64,000 nt of DNA, taken from assembly GCA_020747015.1 (NCBI GenBank), contig JAGTJM010000012.1:124001-188000 (forward strand). The letters are read 5' to 3'. This DNA comes from Pyrenochaeta sp. MPI-SDFR-AT-0127 (taxonomy: Eukaryota; Ascomycota; Dothideomycetes; Pleosporales; Cucurbitariaceae). A program made the translations under genes and the position numbers. The notes beneath the pieces were generated by a model. That model was not told the origin of the DNA. It saw only the letters and a program-made list of their open reading frames with translations, and did not search any database. Positions within the stretch are counted from its first letter, which is position 1. Each line of letters begins with the position of its first letter. Of the stretch, positions 43,782-55,039 are shown piece by piece.

Positions 43782-45564
43782 TTACCGACCTGGAGGGCCA
43801 AGCAACAGCCCTGTAATAGCATCTACACAATTGTAGAACATTCGGCCTACTTCTGGCTGTGAAAGATATTCTGATGTCTTCTCTTTGATTAACTCTTCGT
43901 TGCACCACTCCTCAAGTGGGACACTCTCCAGGCCTGGAACGTTGAATCTAAAGTACTTCATCCAGTTTCTCTCCATTAGTGCTGCGTGTTCCTGCTCAAA
44001 CTTCTCGCCCCACGCCCGTGCTTCTTCCTGCCGTTCTTCAACGCTGTTCACCATTTCTGAGATCTCGTTGGATCGATCGATCCCAATGCCGGTTCCAATG
44101 GATACGATGATCATCATGTCGTTAGCGTATCGAAACAGCTTCCTACATTCGTAGAGAATGTCGCGAATGGGATTGTTCTTCGCTGTGCCGTGGTCTACCA
44201 GGCCTGGCTGAATAACGAGGCGCTGGTTGATACCTGGTTGTGGCGGCATGTATCGTGGAGCTACACATGTCGAGTGCATTGCCTTCCAGATGGGCATGTT
44301 CGTATCGAGCTCAGGCCCAGTGATGCGGCGTGTCTGATACGAACGCATTAATGCTGGCTTATTGCTACCAATCTCAATATGCGTTGAGATGACAAATCTA
44401 ATACTGATTAGCGGGAGCAACCCAATGAATAGAACAGCAAATTGGATCATCACTCACACATCATCTGAGTCGTCCCGGCCATCGAGAAGCAACTCATCCT
44501 GATTGTTGAGCTCCTTTTGCACTATTGACTTGATTTCAAACTCAAGGGCCACACCGTCCACATTGGGTTTTGGAGCGTGCGGGTCTAGCGACACAAAGAA
44601 GTCCTTTTTGTTCAGATACGCTTGTTTTGCAATTCGTTTGTATGACTCTCTAGCCTGTTGCGGTTGCATACGAAGTCGACAAAGCATGATGGCTATGATT
44701 CCTCCAAGGGAGCTACCGCCTGTAAGGTCAAAGATCTGATATGGGTCAAGCCGTTGGCCAATTTTGACACAAATGGCATTGACAAGCGACTCGATTACCA
44801 GGAGTGACGACAGTCCGCGGATGCCATCTCCATCAATCGATAGCAAGATTTTTGTCTCCCGTGTACGTGACAGAACGACTCTGGCCGGAGCAGCTGGCTG
44901 GAGTGTAGGCCGCTGAGGAGCCTGTTCATGCCTTGGAGGGGAAGGTAAAGTGGCATAAGCTACGTTTGGACCACTTGAAGTAGGATCAGGAGGTGAGGCG
45001 CTAGGCACTGCTGATGCCTCAGTGGAGTTGACATTTGAGGAGGTTCGGTGCCGGTACGGAGAGCTGTAAGCACTGGGTCCTGCTACGGGCGAATGTTGGT
45101 CAGGATCTTGTGGCGACCTCGATATGGACATTCGCAATGGACTTGTGTTGTTTTGTCGAGGTGACAAAGGTACAAGTTCTGGTATGAAGAGTGGATTAAG
45201 GGATTCTGCTGGTCTGGAAGGTTGCGCACCGCCATGCGGAGGAGCTGGTGGTGGACCTGGAGGTGGTGTAGACGGCCACGCGCAATAGCCTGAAAGGGGG
45301 TCTTGAAGAAGCCGCGTCTCAGTTTCTTCTGCAAGACGCCTGATGTCTGGATCTTGAGCTTTACTAAGCAATGTTAACTGTTCGCGTGAAGCACACGTGT
45401 ATAGTGAGGGTAACTTACTACTTGACCCATCCTACGTCCCACGATTCCCACGTCCCCGATAACAGGAACTGAATCGTTGAAGGAGATGCAGGGTCGTAGA
45501 AATAGTGGGTACCTTCAATTGGCGAGTATCGAACACGGCTGAAATCCACTGGCGTCCCTGACAT
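43782..45564 (-). CDS. Patatin-like phospholipase with short N-terminal WW-rich segment and proline-rich linker
   Basis: Exons 45564-45419, 45363-44458 and 44397-43782 give 555 residues. The first exon encodes MSGTPVDFSRVRYSP, then an aromatic segment GTWESWDVGWVK that looks like a small beta domain. Residues about 75-210 are a Pro/Ser-rich disordered linker. The patatin domain follows: glycine loop GDGIRGLSS (about 227), nucleophile elbow GGSSLGG with Ser267 in GxSxG, and the catalytic-Asp segment LVDHGTAKNNP (Asp about 419). In most patatins this reads D-G-G/A, so His after Asp is unusual. Patatins cleave acyl chains from phospholipids; in fungi some are fused to or coupled with NLR-type death regulators. 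The C-terminus carries a charged helix and ends LLLGPPGR. Introns are 55 and 60 nt. Confidence 0.85.
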
Positions 45565-46925
45565 GCTCGTATGCTAGCGGAGACGCGATATTGGATACTT
45601 TGGTAGTTGGACTGTAAGCTTCGAAGCGTCATTCTGCGGTGGGGGGAACGACTGCAACGACAGCCCTAGGAGATACGCGGTAGGACACTTACCGCCGGGC
45701 CGTTAATTAGAGGGACATGACCTGTTGCTGGCTTGGGAGGGCCAATCGCAATGCGCCAGCCGGCCCGCTCTGCAAGGGGATATGCAGTACCAGCTCGTTA
45801 AACGCGATCCTTCATCGCTTTCAGCATCGCTGGCGCCGCCTCTTACCAGCCTTGCCCATTTCTGAGCGGCACGAGCGATGCAAGCGCCAGATGACGAGTG
45901 AATTGATGAGCTCTGTGAGATGGAAACTTCTCTTTCCCCAGCATATCCCTGCTTTTGCAGTCAAATAACACGGAGCGGGCTACTTCCCGCTTCGGAGAAT
46001 TTGCCGGTCCACAACCGGTGGGAGCAAGCGAAGACAACGGAGAAAGACAGTATCAAACAGGGTTCATAGGCGAGAAAATCTAGTTGGGGCCAAGATCTGC
46101 TGTTTGCGACGAAGACCACCATGCCACTGTTTCTTGAGCTGCTTAGGGCTTGAGCAAAGACTATAATCTCTCCTCGGGCCGAGCCGTTTTCCCAGTTTCG
46201 GTTAGACACGTTGAAACTTGGCGTCATCTTTGTATTTGTCGTACCTCCGTTCACGTAAGACTTATCAAGTTTGCGCAAGACTTAGTGGTCAAAGTGCTCA
46301 TACCATAGATCTGTTAGCTACACTGGAATGATCACTGGACAACATCAATTTTGTTTTGTTGCTCTTGAAACTTCCATGGTGTTGATGCAAAAAAACCAAT
46401 CATCACAACCTCTGGGCAGATTCATGGACTTCACAATTCCAGTGACCTGGGTGGTACCACCAGGACCGTTTCTGATCATCGCATTTCATCGGTCACAAGT
46501 CACAAGTATTACGCAAGGCACCAAAAATTCCAAACCTAGAATGTAGCTGAAATTCCTTTCATTTCGGCTACCCTTGTATGATCAAATACAGAGCCTAACC
46601 ACTCCCGTTCCTAGGAGTAGCTGAAGCTTGCTCAAACATGCCTGCTGCACAATTCCTCACCATCTGAACGCGCAACACTATTGCACGGTCCTCACTTTAG
46701 CAAGGATTACCATACAGTGTGAGTCGTTGACTATTTGTGTTTTGGATATTGTCCAGGCTCAAGCTCTTTAGTACCCAAATAACCTTTCAGCATTTGTCTA
46801 GCTATTACCGAATATCTCTCGTAAGATGAAGTTTCTCCAAGGTTTCAATGCTATATTCCAAACTCACATCGAATTTGGAACACGAAAATGGCTGTGTCAG
46901 TGTAGTCTGAAGCCCATCTTATCAA
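45565..46925. other. Intergenic, no gene seen
   Basis: A 1.36-kb spacer between two minus-strand accessory genes. Open frames have no family signature. Confidence 0.5.
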
Positions 46926-49345
46926 CTAATTAACTCCTAGAAGATCTGGAAGATCAATCATGTTCCTCTGCATCTCCTTGACCATGGCCAGAAACTCCCT
47001 CTTCTCCATGTCACTCGCAAACTCAATCTTTGCTCCACTGATTACCTTCTCTTTTTCGACTTTCTCCTTTCCACTCCCTTCCTTGTTCTTACCCTTTCCT
47101 TTCCCTCCATCCGCTATCACGCTGTCTTTGCGCATCGCCCTGTCACCGCGATCAACTGGGAGTCTGAGTCCCTTGATCTTGACTTCTCTATTTCCATCGT
47201 CTTTGACCTTGATTGGGTTGATCGACGAGTTCAGATAGAATGCCAGGTAACCGTTTCGGAAATCGGCAGAGAAGTGGATGAGCACAATAATGGCACCGGT
47301 ATCATTGTCTTCCCAAACGCGCAGGTTCTCGAGGCCGCACATTTGTTCGGCGTAGGAGAAGGATTTGCTGAGGCCTTCATGGATGCGCATTGTTTTCTCT
47401 GTGCGGAAAGTGGCGAGAAGGGTGCGGCCCATTAGTTCGTTTTGGAATAGCGCTGCGGCTGTAGGGGTTGTTAGTTAATATCCCAATATTTGAATTTATC
47501 GCGGAGCATACCGTGGGCGTTATCGAATACGTAATTCACCCAGCTCGTCTTGGCAATTTTCGCGGGACGATTTCCGTATTTGACGTCGTGAAATTTAAGT
47601 TCACATGGCAGGGTGATGGAGACTTTGCTTGGGGAAAAGTAGCTAGAGTACGGAATGTACATCTGATCATCATCCATCCGAAGCTCGACACGTACTGTGC
47701 CCTCATTGCTGAAAGCCCATATAGATGTTACCAGCCGCATGGATTTGGTTTCTGGATCGTGAACTCGTTTTCGTACAACAGCGATACGGCATTCGTTAGA
47801 AGCTTCAATCATCTCGACGTCTCTGGGGTCATCCTCGTTAATTTGGTGTGAGTATTCAACCATTTTACCACGACTATGCAAAGTTAGCAGATATGCTTCA
47901 GCTATTGCACGTTCCATCCAAGAATTTTCAACTTACATGTCACATAAGATCGCCGAGTTACGGAAGGCTTCTTTTTCGAATGCAGCTTTTTGACTCGCTG
48001 TCGTTGAACTACGGTGCAGCTTTATGATTTCTGGCTGTGCTGATGGGTATGGGCTCAACTTGGTATGTGAGCTGTGTGGTGTGAGTCTCTCGGGTTCGCC
48101 AGGTGTTGATATGCCAATGGCTGGCGGTGGCAGCACAGACAAATGCTCATTATCGGCTTGTTGATTTGGTTCGAATAGTTCGGGTGTCCGTGGAAGTGGT
48201 GTTCGCTTCTTTTTAGATGTAGAAGACTGTCGACTGATGGAAGAGTCTCTCAAACGTCCAGGACTAGGCCACCCAGCAGAGCTTGTCCCTGCATCAGAAG
48301 ATGCATAGCTGCTGCTAGAGTAACGAAGTGAGGAGCCACCAAAGCTGAACTCTGAGACGCGCAGTTGAGAAGGCGATGGATTTCCTGACGTGTTCAGCGC
48401 TTCTGTTGGAGAGGAAGGATCCGCGATGCAGATGCTCGGAGCTAGCGATGCAGACTGTCTGGTTGATACGTGATGCTGTGGGACACGAGGCAGCACAATC
48501 TTAGTATTTGAGGGTCGAGGAGGCGAGCTTGGAGGCGAAAATGAAGCAGGAGATGTACTTCCAGGGTTCGGTTCTTCAGCAGCTGGTGATCTCGCAGGAT
48601 TTCGCGACGGCACGGGTGGGCTCTGTGTATTTATGGCAAGGCCTTGTACAATGCGATGCATTTCATCCAGTTGTTGATCCAGATCTCCAGATGTTTGGTA
48701 CATGCTGTCAATTCGCTCGGCCTATGGACAGTAGAGGTACGAAGTTAGTTAATGTCGTACCTACTCTTCGAAATTTGACGCTTACCATTGGGGCTACGAC
48801 GCTTTCCAAGCGGGCAAGTGACTTGCTACCTGATGTTAGTTGTCTCTTTTCTTTCATGTGAAAGTTGTCACTAGCCTTTTCAAAGCTTCCATGAGAAGAG
48901 TAATGGAGCTAGTATGCATCTGGAGCAGGTTCCTCAGGTTCTGTAGGTTCCCACCTTCTGTGGTCCACATTATCGTCTTGTATTCGGCCAGTGCCAGATC
49001 GCTCCATGATCGTTCGATTGCAAAGCCACCTACCGTCCGATGCTTCTTGATAACTTGATACTGATCAATGAGCGAATCGAGATCATGTACCGTGCGTTGA
49101 CAAGATGACAGAACCGTGCCGATGCCTGCCTGAGTCTCGCTATGCGCCTGCTGGATTACGCTTTTCCCGATATCAGTGTGAATCGCCTCGGCAAATAGCT
49201 TCAGCGATTTAGCAAGCCCACCAATCTCAGTCTCAACTTCTCTGAACTCATTTGGTGCATTCTTACGGCCTGCCGAAAAGGCGCGACCTATTTTCCACGC
49301 AACTTGCGAAAGTAAGAGGATGTCCCCCACACTGGGGACAGTCAT
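46926..49345 (-). CDS. Fungal protein with STAND-type helical N-terminus and unknown C-terminal domain
   Basis: I infer five exons (49345-48876, 48825-48786, 48721-47937, 47873-47512, 47458-46926), 729 residues. The N-terminus (MTVPSVGDILLLSQVAWKI, then EFREVETEIGGLAKSL) resembles the helical domain that precedes NACHT/ankyrin regions in many fungal STAND proteins, but no NTPase follows. A Ser/Pro-rich linker covers about residues 190-430. The C-terminal 300 residues form an apparently folded domain (AVVRKRVHDPETKSMRLVTSIWAF, then FSADFRNGYLAFYLNSSINPI), interrupted by a Lys-rich loop. The first intron has no usable GT; a GC..AG intron (48875-48826) keeps the frame and joins MEALK to SKSLARLES. 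The other introns are GT..AG, 53-64 nt. Function is unknown; a signalling scaffold is a guess. Confidence 0.65.
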
Positions 49346-50153
49346 GGCAACAAGCAAAGGCAGGTCATCTGCGATGGGTGAATGAACGTGGTTTGGCTGC
49401 AGTACGCAAGGTGGAAAAGAGAGTGCAGATATACCGTCACAATGGGTTCATGCAGGCTGGAGGGAGGAAACGGCATAACCTGGGACAGAGTCGCCATATA
49501 CAGAGCACGCGGGAGACGTGGGGGCTATGAGGTGACAGCTCGCAACAGAGCCCAGAGCAGACCCGACGCCACGCGGCTGGGTATAAGACTTCATTCTGGT
49601 AGTACCGTGAAAACCAGTAGCCAGAACATCAATTGGCAAAGGATGAACGCGCAGGACAATGAAGTGCGCATACTGTGGTAGGCGAGCAGGGGTTGACACG
49701 TGGGGTCTCTAGCGTACGATCATTGGCGTCGGTGGATCCCTTCGCAAAATGACAGTTGCCCTACCAGGATACCAATACTTGTTAAGCGCAGCTGGGGGCA
49801 ATCGGATGGTTACGAGATGATGCCTGGTCCTACAGGAGCCAGCAATTAGGGCACGCATATATGGTGCCAAAAGTGGCCTGCATGTTTGAGAAGCGCCACG
49901 CTGCAAGCCATGCCGCAGGGGTCTATTATTTCTGTCTGTTATACATGATACAGATTCAATTCTGCGTGGGAAAGTCGCAGTGCAGTCCCGAGCTGTGTAG
50001 AGGAGAAATATGCCAAAAACAGGCGAACCCATAGGCGGCATTTTGTTTATTCCGAACTGGCGTCACCCAAATAACCTGTGCGCCTGGTAACGTAGTATTG
50101 TACAATGATTTATAGTCATTCGTTGAAGCATCCTCAGGAGTCCATGATTGTAT
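49346..50153. other. Intergenic, no gene seen
   Basis: Promoter of the STAND-like gene and 3' flank of TOM7. No domain or RNA gene recognised. Confidence 0.5.
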
Positions 50154-50515
50154 TTATGCAAGTGGGGAGAAGAGTCTGAAGCTATTAGCGCAATTCGTAT
50201 GAAACCAGTGTGTGCAGACAACAGCCGGCACAGATCGTCGAGCATCATATTCGATTCAATCGAACATGAATGAGCGATGTATCCGCAAAAGATGATGTCG
50301 CTCCTAACAGTAAAACGGGTGTGTAGGCGGGTGTGATAGAGCGGTGATCGGGTGTGCACTCACCGGATGAGCGAGGGCTTAGGCTCGCTGTGGGAGTAAC
50401 CCAAGTACAAAATCAGCGGAAGGTAGCCGTAGTGAATGGCAACGCGGGAGACGTCGATGATACGCGCAATGCGCTCCTGATGCTGTGTTAAGATGCGGTT
50501 CGTTGCTTCAGCCAT
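50154..50515 (-). CDS. TOM7: Tom7, small subunit of the mitochondrial outer-membrane TOM translocase
   Basis: Exons 50515-50364 and 50175-50154 encode only 57 residues. Tom7 modulates assembly of the TOM protein-import channel. The sequence has the family hallmark: RIARIIDVSRVAIHYGYLP, followed by LILYLGYSHSEPKPSLIR, a single membrane helix with the conserved YGYLP and PKPSLIR. The 188-nt intron is long for this window. The 22-nt last exon supplies RLFSPLA, the usual C-terminus. A competing acceptor at 50076 would give RLFG and is less likely. An in-frame extension upstream of ATG 50515 exists but has no Tom7 similarity. The gene is divergent from the SF3b49 gene, 375 bp away. Confidence 0.93.
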
Positions 50516-50890
50516 AACAAGTGATGGCGCACCTTTGACTCTTCTGATAGCTGCAACATGTTTTAATGCAGATTTTCCTTCACGGGCTGGAGACTCAAGA
50601 TGGACGGCGAAGGGGATGGGTGGCGGTTGGCGGTGATGGGTTGTCAACGTCCAACGCAAAGCTGTATGCCAGAGCCAAAATCTTGGAGCCGGGGTTTGGA
50701 TGTATTAGCCGCCTTGGGGCTAGTGCAGCAGTCAAAGCTTCAAAACTTCGACCTATCTTTCGCATTACTTTGTCTTCGATGCCCCACGACAATCACCGCG
50801 CCCAAGGAAAAGAGAAGGGAAGAAGAACTTTGCAGGAATTGCGATCATAAATCTTGATCCCAGGATAGTTATCGGCAGAATAGTTCCACC
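50516..50890. promoter_or_regulatory. Divergent promoter TOM7 / SF3b49
   Basis: A 375-bp spacer between two start codons facing away from each other, both of core genes. No further element could be assigned. Confidence 0.5.
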
Positions 50891-51967
50891 ATGTCAGCTC
50901 CAAGCGCCCGTCACTGGTACGTGAAGTCCAACATGGCAACAGGCAGATGCTAATCTGGCAACAGGGAACAGAACAAGGAAGCCACCGTCTACGTGGGAAA
51001 TCTTCATGAGCGCATCACACCTAGGATACTCCACGAGCTGATGCTCAACGCGGGCCGAGTACGAAATGTCAATATGCCCGTTGACCGTGTCAACGGCCAG
51101 CACCAAGGCTTCGGCTTTGTCGAGTTCCACACCGAGAACGAGGCCGACTATGCGCCCAAGATCATGAACAATGTCGCTCTTTACGGCAGCCGGATACGTG
51201 TGAATAAGGCATCAGCAGACAAGCAGAGAAATGTTGAAATCGGCGCAGAGCTGTTCATCGGTAACCTCGACGCTATGGTGGACGAAAAGACCCTGTACGA
51301 CACATTCGGCCAGTTTGGACCCCTCGTAAATGCACCAAAGATTGCACGGGATGAGACGAACTTGTCCAAAGGCTATGGTTTTATATCCTTTGGTGACTTT
51401 GAATCTTCAGACGCCGCCATCGCTAGCATGCATGGCCAGTACATGATGAACAAGCAGATCTCGGTGCAGTATGCATACAAAAAGGATGGAAAGGGCGAGC
51501 GCCATGGAGATGACGCAGAGCGCATGCTTGCAAAGCAGGCAAAGGCCCACGGTGTTGCCGCTGCCGTTCAGCCTCTGCCAGCCCATTTGTTCCAGCTGCC
51601 TCCATCCGCTTCTGTGCCGAACGGCCCAGGTATGGGCGCGGATGGTCGAGGCGTACCAGGCGCGCCCAACGGACCAGCAGGATTTGGCGCACCCAATGCA
51701 GCTTCTGGATATGGTGCGCCCAATGGACCTACAGGCTATGGCGCACCAAATCCGCCTCCAGGCTATGGTCGGCCACCTCCAGGACCACCTGTCATGCCTC
51801 CCTCTCTCCCGCCAGCGCCTTCTGGCCTACCAGCTCGTCCGCCAAGCGGAGCCCCTGCAAACTTCTTCCCCCCGCCGCCTGGATTTGGTAATGCCCCGCC
51901 AGGTGGCCCCCCTGGTTACGGTGCTCCACCTGGATTCGGACCTCCAGGTTTTGCTCCGCCCAGATGA
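50891..51967 (+). CDS. HSH49: Splicing factor SF3b subunit 4 (SF3b49/Hsh49)
   Basis: Exons 50891-50916 and 50965-51967 encode 342 residues. It is a U2 snRNP SF3b component that contacts pre-mRNA near the branch site in the nucleus. Two RRMs are clear. RRM1 (about 15-92) has RNP2 VYVGNL and RNP1 QGFGFVEF. RRM2 (about 102-180) has LFIGNL and KGYGFISF. After the RRMs comes the SF3b4-specific KKDGKGERHGDDAERMLAKQ, nearly invariant across eukaryotes. The C-terminal 120 residues are a Pro/Gly/Ala-rich tail built from repeats of a GYGAPN type. The first exon is only 26 nt; the 48-nt intron joins SARHW to EQNKEATVYVGN. Confidence 0.96.
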
Positions 51968-52487
51968 AACGATCTCTATCGACAGAACAAAGAAATAGGA
52001 GCCAGGCCCATCAGGCAGGCATTGTCCGCGAGAAGTCATTGACTACCAGTACTGGCGACCTTATGGTGTTTGCCTTGAACAGGTCTGGACTGGCACTGTA
52101 TGCTGGTACGCGAATTTATCGAGTTGGGTCGGCATGGTCGACCAAAAGGCGTCCACAACGTGCATCTTTCGCATTTACTAAGACTACAAAGCTTGGACGT
52201 ATAAAGTTCACAAGCGGATTAGAATAGGCGATGGCGAAGCCATCTGTAAGATAGGGGCCGGTGTGTGAAGAGTCACCAAGCCTGAGAAGGTTGGAATAGC
52301 TGAAGCCACCCATACGCATGTGACCAGGTCACCGCTGCGTACACCAACCTCCGAATGTAGAACGCCCGCTTAGAGTAGAGACAAATAAGAGCAGTCCCCC
52401 AAACCGTCCTGTCACAAAAGAAAGAATAAATAGAGATGTAGACAAAAGAAAATAAAGCCCCGAGTACGCAAGTCGCAGCTTCAACCC
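51968..52487. other. Intergenic, convergent 3' ends
   Basis: 3' flanks of SF3b49 and the DUF2015-type gene. No supported gene. Confidence 0.55.
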
Positions 52488-52913
52488 TCATGAAAAGCTA
52501 ACGAACTTCGGATCTCTTGGTATGCCATCTGCGCCAATACCATTCTTCTTAAACCTGTCTTGCATGTATATCCGCCTTGCTTCGTCGAAATTTACTCCCC
52601 GCCTCTTCATGATCCTCATAACCTCCTTCTTTGCCGCATCGTCCAAGCCTTGCCGTGAATCTCCAGCTTCCACGTTCCCACTAAGGTCAAAGGCTGAGGA
52701 GGATAGACCGGCTTCTATGTCATCGCGGAAAGAGCTAGGCAGACGCGTGTAGATGGGCTGAGGAATAGGCATTAGGTGTATCCAGCGGTGCCGGGTGAAG
52801 TATGCAGCTGCGGGGTGTTAACAAGGGGCTACAGGGTGGGTTGAGTAACCAAACAACATACCGGTTGCGAGAATCAAGACAAAGAAAGAGATGGAATAGA
52901 GCATGTAGGCCAT
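52488..52913 (-). CDS. Single-pass membrane protein of the fungal DUF2015 type
   Basis: Exons 52913-52862 and 52807-52488 give 123 residues. An N-terminal hydrophobic segment (MAYMLYSISFFVLILATAA) is probably a signal anchor. A conserved soluble part follows: RLPSSFRDDIEAGLSS, DSRQGLDDAAKKEVMRIM, VNFDEARRIYMQDRF and the terminal IPRDPKFVSFS. These blocks match my memory of the fungal-only family DUF2015, whose function is unknown. The 54-nt intron falls right after the membrane helix. The protein would be anchored with most of its mass on one side; orientation is not predictable with confidence. It is divergent from the eL28 gene, with 455 bp between starts. Confidence 0.85.
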
Positions 52914-53368
52914 TTCGACTATTTTATATGGAGCTCCTGAGGTCTCAGAGTGTACGCGACGACTCGGACGTCTTCGGGAATGCGCGCAATATAGCTGTGG
53001 AGGTCGCAACAAGGCGTCAGGGATGAGTGACAAAGGAAACGAGAAGACGAGGTATGTAGTGAGCTGCTTTGCAGCGTAGAGTTGAAAGACTCCACTCTTG
53101 ACGTGTATCGGAGTTTGAACGAGGTTATGCCTGAGCCATGAGTCCACGGAGTCGCGGACAAGTCGGCTCGGGTGCACCGCCCCAATACCCACCAGCCCCA
53201 ATGGGCGCTTATGCGTCGTCATTCCCGCTCTTGGCACTGCCGACCAGTTAATCCATCCCCGAGCCCGCGCTAGTCGTATCCGGTAATGCAGACGAGAGCT
53301 CGAAATTCAACCTTGAACTTCAAGCCGCCAATACCAACAAGTCCGTATCCACATTCCATACAGACGAA
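52914..53368. promoter_or_regulatory. Divergent promoter DUF2015-type gene / eL28
   Basis: A 455-bp spacer between opposed starts, likely dominated by the ribosomal-protein promoter. I could not assign a specific element. Confidence 0.5.
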
Positions 53369-54079
53369 ATGGCCACCGTTCTTTCTCAAGATCTTGCCTG
53401 GGAGGTCACCAGTGAGTTTTCTGGAATCCGTGATGTGGAAGAGGGCGGGGTTGACGGGACATAGAGGGACGCAGCGCAACGCTCGTCAAGAGGGCAAATG
53501 GCGTGAACTTCTCGCGCGATCCTCTCAACCTGAGGAACTTGTACAGCCGCAAGGTATGTATCAAAGTCCTCAATTTTTAGGTAACCAGCTAATTGTGTGC
53601 AGAATGAGGGCTCCATTGCCAACAAGGTACGCCAATCATGATTCGCGAACACGATGAAGACTATTGTAAGACGGAATTTGGTGTTGACAATTTGGAACAG
53701 GCTATCGGCGTCATTCCCGGAAAGGAGGGCGGCGTCACCCTTCTGATCAAGAAGTCCGACAAGCACCACCAGCCCGCTACCTCCGTTCAGACCACCACCT
53801 TCGGTCCCCAGCGATCAACCCGCAAGTACGTACATCTCAACACCAGGCTGCCCAGCGTAGTTGCGCCGTTAGAAGACTTCATTCCGGGGCCAAGCACTAA
53901 TATCGCACAGGACTTATGCCGCCATCGTTAACTCCACCACCAAGCGCAACTACCGCCCCGACCTCCGCAAGGACGCTGTCGCCCGCGCTTCCGCCATCCG
54001 CAAGAGCCAGAAGCCTGTCAAGGCTGACAAGCAGTCAAAGGTCAGGGGCGCCAAGGCCAGAGCCGCTGAGAAGGCATAG
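53369..54079 (+). CDS. RPL28: 60S ribosomal protein eL28
   Basis: Five exons (53369-53411, 53465-53553, 53603-53626, 53701-53825, 53911-54079) encode 149 residues. eL28 is a large-subunit ribosomal protein present in most eukaryotes but absent from Saccharomyces. The pieces join to MATVLSQDLAWEVT, LVKRANGVNFSRDPLNLRN, SRKNEGSIANKAIGVIPGK, VTLLIKKSDKHHQPATS, KTYAAIVNSTTKRNYRPDL and ASAIRKSQKPVK. The extreme basic composition and the RPDLRKDAVARASAIRKSQ block are diagnostic. The third exon is a 24-nt micro-exon (NEGSIANK). Introns are 49-85 nt. All joins keep frame. Such intron richness is usual for ribosomal-protein genes in filamentous fungi. Confidence 0.95.
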
Positions 54080-55039
54080 ATGAGAAAGTGAAGTCATAAC
54101 TGGGCAAAGAAGGAGTTTACTTCATTCGGGTTCATTTGGGTCTCCACGAATGGAATGGGATGCATGACAAGCTAGGTCTTCATAGCGAACGGACTCGGCG
54201 AAAATGAAATGCTTCGAAAACTCAAACCTTGGTACAACTGCGATGATGAGGTGATTTTATGGACCGATGAATCGTATGCGGTGCAAAATTGCAAGATTAT
54301 TTGATTCGATACCCATGATTGACGACAAAACTCGGAAATCAAGTTGTAGGAGAACATGAATCAGTTGTTGTGTCCGACACTACCCCACTTCTCTTTTCTA
54401 ACACACATTCTCAGCACAATACTGCAGAGAATTCCTGTCCAAAGAAATCAATGCAACCCAGAACACGCCCGACGCACAAGAAAAGCACCTCATACATCTA
54501 TACGGAAAAAACTATGAAGCATAAGGACATTTGTGTATTTCTTATTCGTTCTACCACCAGAATTCCGAGTTAGGAATTCCTTTAATACTGTTTCGAGAAA
54601 GGTGTGAAACCGACCAACTTCGTGTATATGGGATGACTGACCCTTGCTCACAAATAGTGTTCGGCTCTTTACTTCACTATGCTACAGGTAATCATTGGAG
54701 ACTATGCAATGACTGTTGTGAAGAAAGTAGACGACCTCACGTAATGTTAGTGAGAAGTGGTGATATAGATCGGAAGACTCTTTAATCAACAAAGTGCATA
54801 TTTGATGGCAGAACGAAGAAGAAGAAGCAATCACTTGATGAACCTCCTTCCTCTGTGTCCCACTTTGAAAAAGCAGCGTGATGATAATATAAAGTTGATT
54901 TTGAATTTCAGAGTTATGCCGAACAAAGATTGATTTCTTCCACGATGGTACTCTGGCGATGTCTGAGACTCATATGCTGTAGGCTGGGCGACATGAAATT
55001 GTCAAATTCATTTGATGATCCTCACTTGCATCTTGCAAC
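54080..55039. other. Intergenic, convergent 3' ends
   Basis: 3' flanks of eL28 and the membrane protein. AT-rich. No supported feature. Confidence 0.5.

Noticed and set aside
50063..50075. Alternative 13-nt last exon for TOM7 giving RLFG
   Set aside because: It splices in frame, but the nearer acceptor gives RLFSPLA, the family's usual C-terminus.
50176..50363. C/D-box snoRNA in the long TOM7 intron
   Set aside because: An ATGATG and a CTGA occur, but their spacing is too large and no terminal stem forms.
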